A stretch of 13,506 nt of DNA from Promethearchaeota archaeon (GTDB lineage Archaea > Asgardarchaeota > Lokiarchaeia > Sigynarchaeales > SOKP01), in NCBI GenBank assembly GCA_019057975.1, contig JAHLWJ010000109.1:1-13506 (forward strand), read 5' to 3'. The translations under genes and the position numbers were made by a program. Below, piece by piece: positions 6,482-12,927 of the stretch; within the stretch, counting starts at the first letter, position 1, and each line of letters begins with the position of its first letter. The notes under the pieces were generated by a model. It made no database searches and was not told where the DNA came from. It saw only the letters and a list, made by a program, of their open reading frames with translations.

Positions 6482-6679
6482 TTAAATTCTATATATTAAA
6501 TTACAATACTTACATCTAAAAAAACGGTGTCTGACTCGTGGTATGGCATGGAAATCGGTAAAGATTCTAATACATCCATACATTTTATCTATTGGAGATA
6601 TTGTATCAATAACAGAGTCAGTTTCTCTCATTTTTCTATTACATTGTCTACAACGCTTTCTTATTCTCATTCTATTCAT
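6482..6679 (-). CDS. Small basic zinc-ribbon protein, 65 aa
   Basis: The product has CxxC pairs at C10-R-Q-C13 and C56-K-Y-C59, so it probably binds one zinc. It is rich in Arg and His (RMRIRKR at the start, RVRHRFFR before the second pair). The zinc-knuckle spacing of 42 residues is long for a classic ribbon, much like the 73-aa protein at the other end of the operon. No family is recognised. It starts at ATG 6679, 22 bases after the preceding gene, without a clear ribosome site, and lies 48 bases before the NfeD-like gene. Co-transcription with the membrane-microdomain genes is likely. Nucleic-acid binding is possible given the charge, but unproven. Confidence 0.65.
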   Translation of the reverse strand: MNRMRIRKRCRQCNRKMRETDSVIDTISPIDKMYGCIRIFTDFHAIPRVRHRFFRCKYCNLIYRI

Positions 6680-6701
6680 TTTAAATCAAATAAATATAAA
6701 A

Positions 6702-7175
6702 CTATAATTTAATTCCACACATATGACAAAATATTGCATTTTTATCTCGTTTCGCTCCACAGTACCGACAATAATTGATTACATCTACAACAGGAATATC
6801 TCTATTATTAACTTCTCTGAATATTTCTTTATTTTGCCCTTCAGTAGATCTTGGTACTTTATATGGATTTAATATATTGGCTTGTTTTTGAGGAATTCTA
6901 TAGTGTTCATTAAAAGTTCTATTTCTAGGGGGCTTATATGTCTTACTCGTCGCTACAACAGCAAAACTAACTACTATAATAATCATAAAAAACACCGAAA
7001 ACCCACCAATTATGAGTATAACATTAAATTGAAATCCGAATACCCCAGAACGATTGAAAAATAGGAAAAACATAATTCCAAAAATTAAAAAGATAATTAA
7101 GCCTGCTATAACCGCACCAGTACTAGATCTACCATATCTTCTTCTATTTGCTATAATTGGAACTACAAATGTCAT
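6702..7175 (-). CDS. Two-TM membrane protein with C-terminal zinc ribbon (first gene of SPFH operon)
   Basis: This is a 157-aa protein. A basic N-terminus (NRRRYGR) precedes two membrane helices (about 19-40 and 50-76). A polar Pro/Arg/Asn-rich linker follows, and the protein ends in a clean zinc ribbon, YCRYCGAKRDKNAIFCHMCG (C136, C139, C150, C153). The positive-inside rule puts both ends in the cytoplasm. Zinc-ribbon membrane proteins of this layout are common in archaea and generally lack an assigned role. It begins at ATG 7175 behind AAGAGA and is the first gene after the divergent promoter region, so it probably leads the six-gene unit. Its position beside NfeD and flotillin suggests a microdomain component or adaptor (inference). 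Confidence 0.75.
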   Translation of the reverse strand: MTFVVPIIANRRRYGRSSTGAVIAGLIIFLIFGIMFFLFFNRSGVFGFQFNVILIIGGFSVFFMIIIVVSFAVVATSKTYKPPRNRTFNEHYRIPQKQANILNPYKVPRSTEGQNKEIFREVNNRDIPVVDVINYCRYCGAKRDKNAIFCHMCGIKL

Positions 7176-7507
7176 TTTTTTCTCTTATTATATTTTAATA
7201 TATATCTTTATATTTTTTTTTATTCCCAATATATATTCATATACTTATATATTTAAATGTTATGATCTAGAAAAAAACTCCGACAATACATATGAGAACC
7301 TTTTTAATAAATGTAACGTGATATATATATGTATATATAGAATGAACTGAAAAGCTTAAAAATATGGAGAATATTTAGTATATATCCTTATATATGAATA
7401 GAACCATTTTTTAATGCCATTTATGCCTTTAATAAATAAAATCAAAGTTTATTAATATAAAGATATATATTCAAATTGAGACGCTAATAAAAATTATAAT
7501 TTCGGGG
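7176..7507. promoter_or_regulatory. Divergent promoter region with mirrored 18-bp elements
   Basis: This 332-base gap separates the minus-strand SPFH operon from the plus-strand RHH gene. AATATAAAGATATATATT occurs at 7454-7471 facing the RHH gene and, as an exact reverse complement, at 7197-7214 facing the operon. A third copy with one mismatch over 15 bases (TATATATCCTTATAT) lies at 7379-7393. The AATATAAAG part could serve as TATA box in each promoter, about 35 and 50 bases before the start codons. No gene is seen in the gap. The extreme AT content makes chance similarity a real concern. Confidence 0.5.
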
Positions 7508-8248
7508 ATGATTCTAATCGCAAAAGGAAATGATAATTCCAAAGACAAAAATAACCTTAAAGAGATAGAACATAAAGATAAACCAATATATGTCAAAGTA
7601 AGTGATGAAACAAGAGGTTTGATTGATAAATATAAGTTACACGGAACTACGATATCTGACCTAATAAGAAATGCGGTTAAATGTTATGACGATTTCAACT
7701 CAATCTCACCTGAAATTCATGCTACTATTGAGAAATATAGAGAGAATGATGAATCTGATATTTCTTTTATCGAACGTGCTATTAAATATTTTGGAGAACA
7801 AAAAAATTTAGATAGAGATCTTTGGGTTCGTACTAGAGATGAAATGAAAATGATGTTGATTGGAAAAACTACTTTCAATCAATTAATTGCTGCCGCAGAA
7901 GCACCAAAAGAAAGTTTGGAAAAACCATGGCATAAAAATGTAGCATTTGATCTAATTTTATGGTATACTGGCAAACCCCTAAAAAGTCTTGATATTGAAG
8001 AAATAATTAATACTATTGCGAAAATCTGGGTAGTCGCAAATTACTTCTATGCCATTGACGTACATAAGGAAAATGATGAATTCCATGTTCTTTTCAAACA
8101 TAGGCAGAATAGAAGGTATTCAGAATATTGGTTAGGTTATTTCTCAACATTATTTGCCGCAGAAGAATTACCCTTTAAATGTGAAGTTGAAGGACAGACC
8201 TTTGAGGAGTCTTTATCATTAATAATAAAAATGGGGTATAAAAAATAA
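7508..8248 (+). CDS. Ribbon-helix-helix regulator with unknown C-terminal domain
   Basis: This is a 246-aa protein. Residues about 25-62 look like a ribbon-helix-helix DNA-binding domain: strand PIYVKVS, helix DETRGLIDKYKL, turn HGTT, helix ISDLIRNAVKCYDDF. The usual RHH protein is only 50-100 aa. Here a helical linker (64-140) and an alpha/beta C-terminal domain (about 140-245) are added, the latter with IINTIAKIWVVANYFYAIDV, EFHVLFKHRQ and PFKCEVEG segments. I do not recognise that domain; a ligand- or heme-sensing role is only a guess. ATG 7508 has GGGG directly against it, too close for a normal ribosome site, so a short or absent leader may be used. It diverges from the SPFH operon and shares the mirrored 18-bp element, so it could control both units. 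Confidence 0.75.
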   Translation: MILIAKGNDNSKDKNNLKEIEHKDKPIYVKVSDETRGLIDKYKLHGTTISDLIRNAVKCYDDFNSISPEIHATIEKYRENDESDISFIERAIKYFGEQKNLDRDLWVRTRDEMKMMLIGKTTFNQLIAAAEAPKESLEKPWHKNVAFDLILWYTGKPLKSLDIEEIINTIAKIWVVANYFYAIDVHKENDEFHVLFKHRQNRRYSEYWLGYFSTLFAAEELPFKCEVEGQTFEESLSLIIKMGYKK

Positions 8249-8295
8249 AACTCCGATTTAAAATTTTATTTAAAGAATAAGGTTACATAATGGAT

Positions 8296-10860
8296 TTATG
8301 ATTCTTTCTCTAAATCCCCTAACTTCTTCAGATGGTATTCAATTTCTTCTACCCATTCTTTCTTATTTTTAATGTGACAAAAGCAATAACGCACTATTTT
8401 TCTTGCTTCTTGAAAATGGGCTTTTGCTTCCTTATAGTTTCCAAGCTGTTCATAGCATTTTCCTAAACCAACATGAGATGAGGGTATAAACCAACCATTA
8501 GGCTCAACTTTAATACCTTGTTCATATTTTTTTATTGCATTTTCGTAATCTTCTGTTATCATTAGTATTTCACCATATGAATCAAAATAATTCCCTTCAT
8601 CTGGCATTTTTTCAGTCAAGAATTTAATGGTCTCAATGGCAGCAATCTTATTTTTTTCATCTTCAATTCCATTCTCCTTTTTCTGTCCATAAATGTACAC
8701 ATGCCAGTATGCCTTATTGTTGAAAAAGTCTACATCTTCGGGATATGTTTCTGTTAACTCTGTAACTATATCTAATCCAGATTCAAAATCACCTAACATC
8801 TTTAATACATATGCTTTTTGCATTAACAGATGTTTTCTGCTCTCAGGAAACCGTTTCATAGTTTCTTCTAAAACAACAAAAGCTTCATCATATTTTTCTA
8901 ATTCCATAAGAATCTTTGATTTACTGTAATAGAGATCTACAACCTCCTCTGTTAAACCTATAGCAGCATCAATTCCCTCAAGCGCTTCTTCATTTTTATC
9001 CATTTGTTCTAACATTGTACTTTTAAATTGATAGTATCTAGCTTTGTTTGATGCTTTAGAATCAATACTAATTACTTCATCAATTAAATCCAACACATAA
9101 TCCTCATTAACATCTCCAACATCAAAATCATAAATAACGCTATGTCCAAAGACTAATGCTTTTGCCGCAAGTGCTATTGGATGATCCGGATAAATTTCAA
9201 ACATACTATCAATAATTTCCAATGCCTCTCTAGCAGAACCTAAAGCTGTGTATGAAAAAACAAGAATAAATGAAGATGCAATATATATTCCCTCATCATC
9301 CCTAAACTGCTCAAAATCTATTTCCTCTTCTATTAACTTTATTGCTTCAACATATTTATTTATATGACAGAGGACCCTTGCTTTAAATAACTTAAATTCA
9401 ATATCATTTAAGCCTTTTTTAATCCTGGAATTTACGATATCTATGGCTTTTTTATATTTCTGCTTGTCTTTTAGTACCTCTTTTACTTCTTTAACAATTG
9501 ATGAAATGCTAGGGACTACATAATAATCCTCTATTATATCAAAAATATTAGGGGAAATGTAATAATTCTCTTGACTTTCATCAAATTCTTTTGGAGCATT
9601 ACTTGCCGCGCTATAGTACTGAAATTCTTGCCAAATTGTTCCCTCCAATTTATCAGTAATCTCCTCTAATTTTTTCCTTGTCTCCATCTTGTATGCCAAA
9701 TAATTTATATATTCTGGTAAAAATCCTTTCAATGCTTCCCTTAAACCAACATCAAATAAATGATCACAAATTTCGTTTAAGATAACATCAACGACAGACT
9801 CTAAAGTAAATGGCAGTACTCCACTCGGAATTTTTTCATACAATTTATTTAAATAAGTAAACTGAGTAATATTATCCTCTGTAATAGCACTAAGTACTTT
9901 TTCGATCTTTTCATTTGCTTTAAAATAATATGTTTTATCACTATCAACTTCTAATTTAAAGAATTTTGTGGAGTAAATGTTTTTTTCAACTATTTTGCGA
10001 ATATTAAACTCTAAGTCTAATTTATCAATCTCATATTTTTTTGAGAATTCTGTAGGTGAAATGTAAACAGGATACTGATCTGGATGATTAATTGAAAAGA
10101 ATAACAATATTTTGTTAAAATCGTCTTCATTATCTAATGATCCTTTCAATTTTTCAAAAGGTAATGTCAATATATAGTCTAAAAGTCGAAATTTAACCCC
10201 CATCTTCTTAATATTATGTCTCTCAAAAAATTGGATCGTCTTTTTGGTAATCTCCTCAATCCTTTTACTCTCTTCATTTAATATCGATTGTCTATCTAAA
10301 TCATAAAACCTTAACATTAATGCATATTCTGCCTTACCGGCTCGAGTTATCCTGTATTCTTTATTATCATCTTTTCTTAGAAGCTCTTTCTTTAATAAGA
10401 TATTTATGTTTTTAGATAACGCAGATTGATTAATAAACACAGGAGCATTATCATCAAGAAAATCTGACCATTTTAAATAGTTGTTATTATATGCCATCCA
10501 CAGGATTATATGGTCGTAGTTCCTTTTTTCACCAATCGCTTTAGGAGGATAATTCAATTTCCTTTTTCCTTTCTTGGCTTTTGATAATTCATTGAACCTT
10601 TCCTCGCCCCTAACAGTGATCCTATACTCTCCCCTTCTTACCTTTTTAATATATCCATCGACAAATAATGTTTTTAAATAATTTGATAAGGTAGATTGAG
10701 GAATACTAATAGGCTCTTCTAAAAAATTTGCCCATTCAACGACTTCATTGTTCTTTAAAAGCCAAAGTATAATGTGTTCAACATTTTTTCGTGTACCCCA
10801 TATCTTCCTGTAAATCTCTTCTGGGGGTAAGTTTAATTCTGATTCTGATACTCTACTCAT
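8296..10860 (-). CDS. Large regulator: tandem winged helices plus TPR array
   Basis: This is an 854-aa protein. Two homologous winged-helix domains lie at about 25-92 and 113-182. Both contain HIILW, (E/K)W(A/S)(N/D)FL, QS(T/A)LS and EYRIT, so they arose by duplication. A possible degenerate third unit spans about 245-325. A helical region without clear family follows to about 450. From about 455 to 825 there are TPR-like helix pairs, for example LYYSKSKILMELEKYDEAFVVLEE, and VGLGKCYEQLGNYKEAKAHFQEA near the end. The first part should bind DNA; the TPRs should bind a partner protein or peptide. There are no membrane segments. A TATA-like AAAATATAAG lies about 35 bases before ATG 10860. The divergent gene at 11079 and the three near-palindromes between them suggest autoregulation. 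Its target is unknown. Confidence 0.85.
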   Translation of the reverse strand: MSRVSESELNLPPEEIYRKIWGTRKNVEHIILWLLKNNEVVEWANFLEEPISIPQSTLSNYLKTLFVDGYIKKVRRGEYRITVRGEERFNELSKAKKGKRKLNYPPKAIGEKRNYDHIILWMAYNNNYLKWSDFLDDNAPVFINQSALSKNINILLKKELLRKDDNKEYRITRAGKAEYALMLRFYDLDRQSILNEESKRIEEITKKTIQFFERHNIKKMGVKFRLLDYILTLPFEKLKGSLDNEDDFNKILLFFSINHPDQYPVYISPTEFSKKYEIDKLDLEFNIRKIVEKNIYSTKFFKLEVDSDKTYYFKANEKIEKVLSAITEDNITQFTYLNKLYEKIPSGVLPFTLESVVDVILNEICDHLFDVGLREALKGFLPEYINYLAYKMETRKKLEEITDKLEGTIWQEFQYYSAASNAPKEFDESQENYYISPNIFDIIEDYYVVPSISSIVKEVKEVLKDKQKYKKAIDIVNSRIKKGLNDIEFKLFKARVLCHINKYVEAIKLIEEEIDFEQFRDDEGIYIASSFILVFSYTALGSAREALEIIDSMFEIYPDHPIALAAKALVFGHSVIYDFDVGDVNEDYVLDLIDEVISIDSKASNKARYYQFKSTMLEQMDKNEEALEGIDAAIGLTEEVVDLYYSKSKILMELEKYDEAFVVLEETMKRFPESRKHLLMQKAYVLKMLGDFESGLDIVTELTETYPEDVDFFNNKAYWHVYIYGQKKENGIEDEKNKIAAIETIKFLTEKMPDEGNYFDSYGEILMITEDYENAIKKYEQGIKVEPNGWFIPSSHVGLGKCYEQLGNYKEAKAHFQEARKIVRYCFCHIKNKKEWVEEIEYHLKKLGDLEKES

Positions 10861-10890
10861 GAAATTTTCACTAAGAATTTTTCTATACTA

Positions 10891-10903
10891 CTTATATTTT
10901 ATG
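10891..10903 (-). promoter_or_regulatory. TATA box for the HTH-TPR regulator
   Basis: The minus strand reads ATAAAATATAAG here, 31-43 bases before the ATG at 10860. That leaves a leader of only about 10 nt or so. Confidence 0.45.
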
Positions 10904-10968
10904 AATAATCCTACAATTAATGTATAATCCAATTCTTATTTAAAGTTTCTCGTTCAGATTGGTGTTTG

Positions 10969-11028
10969 AACTACATCTGAAGTATAAACTACAATTGAAG
11001 TTTTAGAATTAAAACTATATATTGAAGT
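10969..11028. promoter_or_regulatory. Three copies of a near-palindromic operator-like repeat
   Basis: AACTACATCTGAAGT (10969-10983), AACTACAATTGAAGT (10987-11001) and AACTATATATTGAAGT (11013-11028) share AACTA...TGAAGT. The middle copy, extended by one T, is palindromic except at one mirrored base pair. Starts are spaced 18 and 26 bases. They lie between the divergent HTH-TPR regulator and the 83-aa gene, just upstream of the latter's TATA box, as expected for a regulator's binding sites. Confidence 0.55.
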
Positions 11029-11039
11029 GTGTATATTAA

Positions 11040-11049
11040 CTATTTAAGA
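11040..11049 (+). promoter_or_regulatory. TATA box for the 83-aa gene
   Basis: CTATTTAAGA lies 30-39 bases before ATG 11079. GTGAG at 11066-11070 could serve as ribosome site at 8 bases. Confidence 0.4.
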
Positions 11050-11078
11050 AAAAAAAGAAAAAAAAGTGAGAAAATAAA

Positions 11079-11330
11079 ATGGAACAATTAGAGCAAATAG
11101 ATTTGAATTGCGTAAATGTGCCAGAATGCGCAAAAATTGAAGTATGTGTGGAAGAAGTCGATGATAAAATTGAATTAATTGAAAATTTCAAGGATCATAA
11201 AAAACCAGTCAGATCTCGATTATCAAAACTATTTAAAAAATCAAAGTTAAACGCAAAGTATGCTGAACATGTAATTCCCATTGAGAGATTAGAGCGTCAG
11301 CGAGTATATAGGAATTACGGAATATATTAG
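11079..11330 (+). CDS. Small protein of unknown function with CX5C-X5-C
   Basis: This 83-aa protein is not recognised. Its acidic N-terminal half carries three evenly spaced cysteines (C11, C17, C23, six residues apart). Its basic C-terminal half is rich in Lys and Arg (RSRLSKLFKKSKL, IERLERQRVYR). It has no membrane segment. It has its own TATA box and a modest ribosome site and lies behind the three operator-like repeats, divergent from the HTH-TPR regulator. It may therefore be that regulator's target. The three Cys could bind a metal in a dimer, but a fourth ligand is missing in one chain. Coding status is supported by promoter, ribosome site and terminator, not by homology. Confidence 0.6.
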   Translation: MEQLEQIDLNCVNVPECAKIEVCVEEVDDKIELIENFKDHKKPVRSRLSKLFKKSKLNAKYAEHVIPIERLERQRVYRNYGIY

Positions 11331-11343
11331 AAGTTTAAATAAA

Positions 11344-11351
11344 TTTTTTTT
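11344..11351 (+). terminator. Oligo-T tract after the 83-aa gene
   Basis: Eight T residues lie 14 bases after the stop codon, with no strong stem before them. This fits an archaeal T-tract end. Confidence 0.4.
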
Positions 11352-11418
11352 AAAAATTAAGTAAGAAACCAAAAAAACAAAACCCCAAAAAGAAAAAACC
11401 AAAAAGAGGTCAAAAAAA

Positions 11419-11487
11419 ATGATCAAAAAAAAGTTAGAGAGAAGAGAGTTAATAATTATACATAATATGATTTACCGAATGAGGTAA
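11419..11487 (+). CDS. 22-codon mini-frame ending inside a hairpin
   Basis: ATG 11419 follows AGAGGT (11405-11410) at 8 bases. The frame encodes 22 mostly basic and hydrophobic residues (MIKKKLERRELII...). Its stop codon (11485-11487) lies in the 3' arm of the hairpin at 11471-11488. It may be a chance frame; a leader peptide whose translation affects the hairpin is the alternative. Confidence 0.25.
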   Translation: MIKKKLERRELIIIHNMIYRMR

Positions 11488-11509
11488 ACAATTTTTTTCC
11501 TTTTTTAAT
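11471..11509 (+). terminator. Hairpin plus T-tract terminator-like element
   Basis: TTTACC (11471-11476) pairs with GGTAAA (11483-11488) around a GAATGA loop. It is followed by T-rich runs at 11492-11498 and 11501-11506. This looks like an intrinsic terminator, though the stem is short (6 bp). Confidence 0.45.
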
Positions 11510-11586
11510 TTTTTAATAACGTTCATAATTTTTATCAACTCATAGAAGTCGAATAAAAGGAATCTTTCCATTTCATATCCACATCA

Positions 11587-11614
11587 GGAGCTGGGGCGGG
11601 GCTCTGATCCGCCC
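11587..11614 (+). ncRNA. GC-rich H-type pseudoknot candidate (5' leader or small RNA)
   Basis: Stem 1 pairs GGAGC (11587-11591) with GCTCT (11601-11605), 5 bp with one G-U. Stem 2 pairs GGGCGG (11594-11599) with CCGCCC (11609-11614), 6 bp. The stems interleave, with loops of 2 (TG), 1 (G) and 3 (GAT) bases, the usual geometry of a compact H-type pseudoknot. GC-rich islands in AT-rich archaeal DNA often mark structured RNA. It ends 26 bases before the GGTGA ribosome site of the zinc-ribbon gene, so a leader-located regulatory element is possible. No known riboswitch class is recognised. Confidence 0.45.
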
Positions 11615-11650
11615 AAAACTTCAAACAAATAGAGGAGAGGGGTGAAATGC

Positions 11651-11821
11651 ATGAGTTTTGAAAAATTTCATTTTGTTGAGTATTGTCATTGTCCTCATTG
11701 TAGGACGAGTTTAATCATAATGGATAATAAAGTAACCTATTGTCCCAAGTGCGAATTGAAGAGACGTGAGAAAGCTCAAAGGTTCGGGAGAGAGAAACAC
11801 ATCTCTCAAGAGATTTTTTAA
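11651..11821 (+). CDS. Small zinc-ribbon protein, 56 aa
   Basis: The frame starts at ATG 11651 behind AGGGGTGA (ribosome site ending 5 bases before the ATG). It encodes a zinc ribbon: YCHCPHC (C12, C14, C17), then YCPKC (C31, C34) 14 residues later, so C14/C17 with C31/C34 give the standard four ligands and C12 is extra. The rest is basic (ELKRREKAQRFGREKH). Such tiny zinc ribbons are widespread in archaea and are often linked to nucleic acid or protein binding. A GC-rich pseudoknot lies in its presumed leader, and a 6-bp hairpin with T-tracts closes it. A good ribosome site plus the intact CPxC motifs make this a real gene despite its size. The upstream ATG at 11647 is in another frame and stops at once. 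Confidence 0.75.
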   Translation: MSFEKFHFVEYCHCPHCRTSLIIMDNKVTYCPKCELKRREKAQRFGREKHISQEIF

Positions 11822-11836
11822 TAATTTATTTTTTTA
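11788..11836 (+). terminator. Hairpin/T-tract at end of the zinc-ribbon gene
   Basis: GAGAGA (11788-11793) pairs with TCTCTC (11802-11807) around an 8-base loop. T-runs at 11814-11819 and 11830-11836 follow. The stem lies within the last codons of the gene. Confidence 0.45.
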
Positions 11837-11945
11837 AATTATCTATTCTTAAGATTTTCTTATATTGAGGAACTAACAAATTAAGAGTGATTAACCCTCG
11901 TAAAAAAAGATCAAAGTTTGCAAAATTTGTAAATTTAGTCATGAT

Positions 11946-11980
11946 GGGTATAAATACAACAGCATCTAAATATTTTATAA
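11946..11980 (+). promoter_or_regulatory. Promoter of the collagen-like protein gene
   Basis: Two TATA candidates occur: GGTATAAATAC (11946-11956) and CTAAATATTTTATAA (11966-11980), about 58 and 34-48 bases before ATG 12014. A 10-bp inverted match (TTTGTAAATT near 11926-11935; AATTTACAAA at 11988-11997) brackets them. Confidence 0.4.
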
Positions 11981-12013
11981 TCACTTTAATTTACAAAATA
12001 GAGATATGAAATT

Positions 12014-12886
12014 ATGGTAGAAAATAGAAGTTCGGTATTTGGGATTATCGCAATTATTATTGGAGCATCTGGATTAGGGCTCGGAGCATTTTCGTTTGTG
12101 AATTCTCAGGTTGTTGAAGGGCCAGAAGGGATACCAGGAGACGATGGGCAAGATGGAATTGATGGGGAAGATGGTATAGACGGTGAGGATGCTCCTGGAG
12201 GACTTATCGTGGGGATTTTAGAACCAGATCACGGAGAGACAGTTCAGGGTCTTATTATAATAAAAGCTATAATCTATGGAACGTGGAATTATTCTATATC
12301 AGTATTACGAGATGGAACTGAAATTGGAACATCTTTACCATTAGTATGGGATACAACCCTTGAATCTAAAGGTTGGTATAATATTACTGTAAAGATTACA
12401 GATTTAGAATCTAACAATAGCACTAGTGATGAAGCAATTGTATACGTAGATAACAGTCTCGCTCCAGGTTATACTTGGACAGTTTACATGAGTCAAACAA
12501 GTCCATTTTCGTGGATAGGATTATCAACGGTCTGGCATAATGTTTATGAGGATGTAGGTGGTATGTTTGCAATAAATATAGTGGTGGGCCCAGGAGAGGC
12601 TGTGCATTTGACATTCACTTGTTACGTCTATGGAATTCCAGACACTGATTTTTATTATGCTTTCTTTGATAATCCTGGTCAACCAACTGAGAGCCAAATT
12701 GGTCTAGTCACGAGAGTTACTCACACATCAGATTATGACACATTTCATTTTGAAAGAATTATGGATTTAAGCACTGGATCGCATAATATTGGTATACTAG
12801 TAAGGACAGTTTCAGGGACTGGATCTATATTTTTTGACAATAGGTTGCTTATCATTCAAGGGTTAGTAGGTACAATTCAATATTGA
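12014..12886 (+). CDS. Membrane-anchored collagen-like/Ig-like surface protein
   Basis: This is a 290-aa protein. A short N-terminus with Arg5 precedes a membrane anchor (about 8-29). Eight Gly-X-Y triplets follow (36-59), rich in Asp and Glu (GDDGQDGIDGEDGIDGEDAP). An Ig-like beta-sandwich spans about 62-147, of the type that spans GILEPDHGETVQG...VYVDN. A second beta-rich domain (about 150-290) contains WTVYMSQTSPFSW and repeated aromatic/Gly strands. Possible N-glycosylation sequons occur at N92 (NYS), N123 (NIT), N134 (NNS) and N135 (NST), consistent with an extracellular location. Membrane-anchored proteins of this layout occur in Asgard archaea. The triplet run is short, so a stable triple helix is unlikely without trimerising domains. 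It stands alone; adhesion or surface binding is an inference. Confidence 0.8.
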   Translation: MVENRSSVFGIIAIIIGASGLGLGAFSFVNSQVVEGPEGIPGDDGQDGIDGEDGIDGEDAPGGLIVGILEPDHGETVQGLIIIKAIIYGTWNYSISVLRDGTEIGTSLPLVWDTTLESKGWYNITVKITDLESNNSTSDEAIVYVDNSLAPGYTWTVYMSQTSPFSWIGLSTVWHNVYEDVGGMFAINIVVGPGEAVHLTFTCYVYGIPDTDFYYAFFDNPGQPTESQIGLVTRVTHTSDYDTFHFERIMDLSTGSHNIGILVRTVSGTGSIFFDNRLLIIQGLVGTIQY

Positions 12887-12927
12887 TATAATGCAATTTG
12901 TTTCATTTATAAAGATTAAATAGTAAA

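Larger units (their letters stand above)
11331..11650. other. Gene-poor stretch with RNA-level signals
   Basis: No standard gene lies here. The first part (about 11366-11410) is a low-complexity CCAAAAA-type run. It is followed by a 22-codon frame, a terminator-like hairpin, AT-rich DNA, and a GC-rich pseudoknot-forming segment before the next zinc-ribbon gene. Each is listed separately. Confidence 0.5.

Noticed and set aside
7054..7350. 98-codon plus-strand frame spanning the divergent promoter
   Set aside because: It overlaps the membrane zinc-ribbon gene antisense and then runs through AT-rich promoter DNA; residues are Ile/Tyr/Lys/Phe as expected by chance.
7176..7507. Possible CRISPR or replication origin from many TATATA runs
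   Set aside because: Runs are irregular with no constant spacers; no origin-binding boxes or Orc1/Cdc6 gene is present. They are better explained as AT-rich promoter DNA.
11540..11640. tRNA-like TTCAAAC near the GC-rich segment
   Set aside because: No acceptor, D or anticodon stems can be drawn around it.
11560..11643. Translation across the GC-rich segment (reads SWGGALIRPKLQ)
   Set aside because: The frame has no ATG, GTG or TTG start after its upstream stop; RNA structure explains the GC-rich block better.
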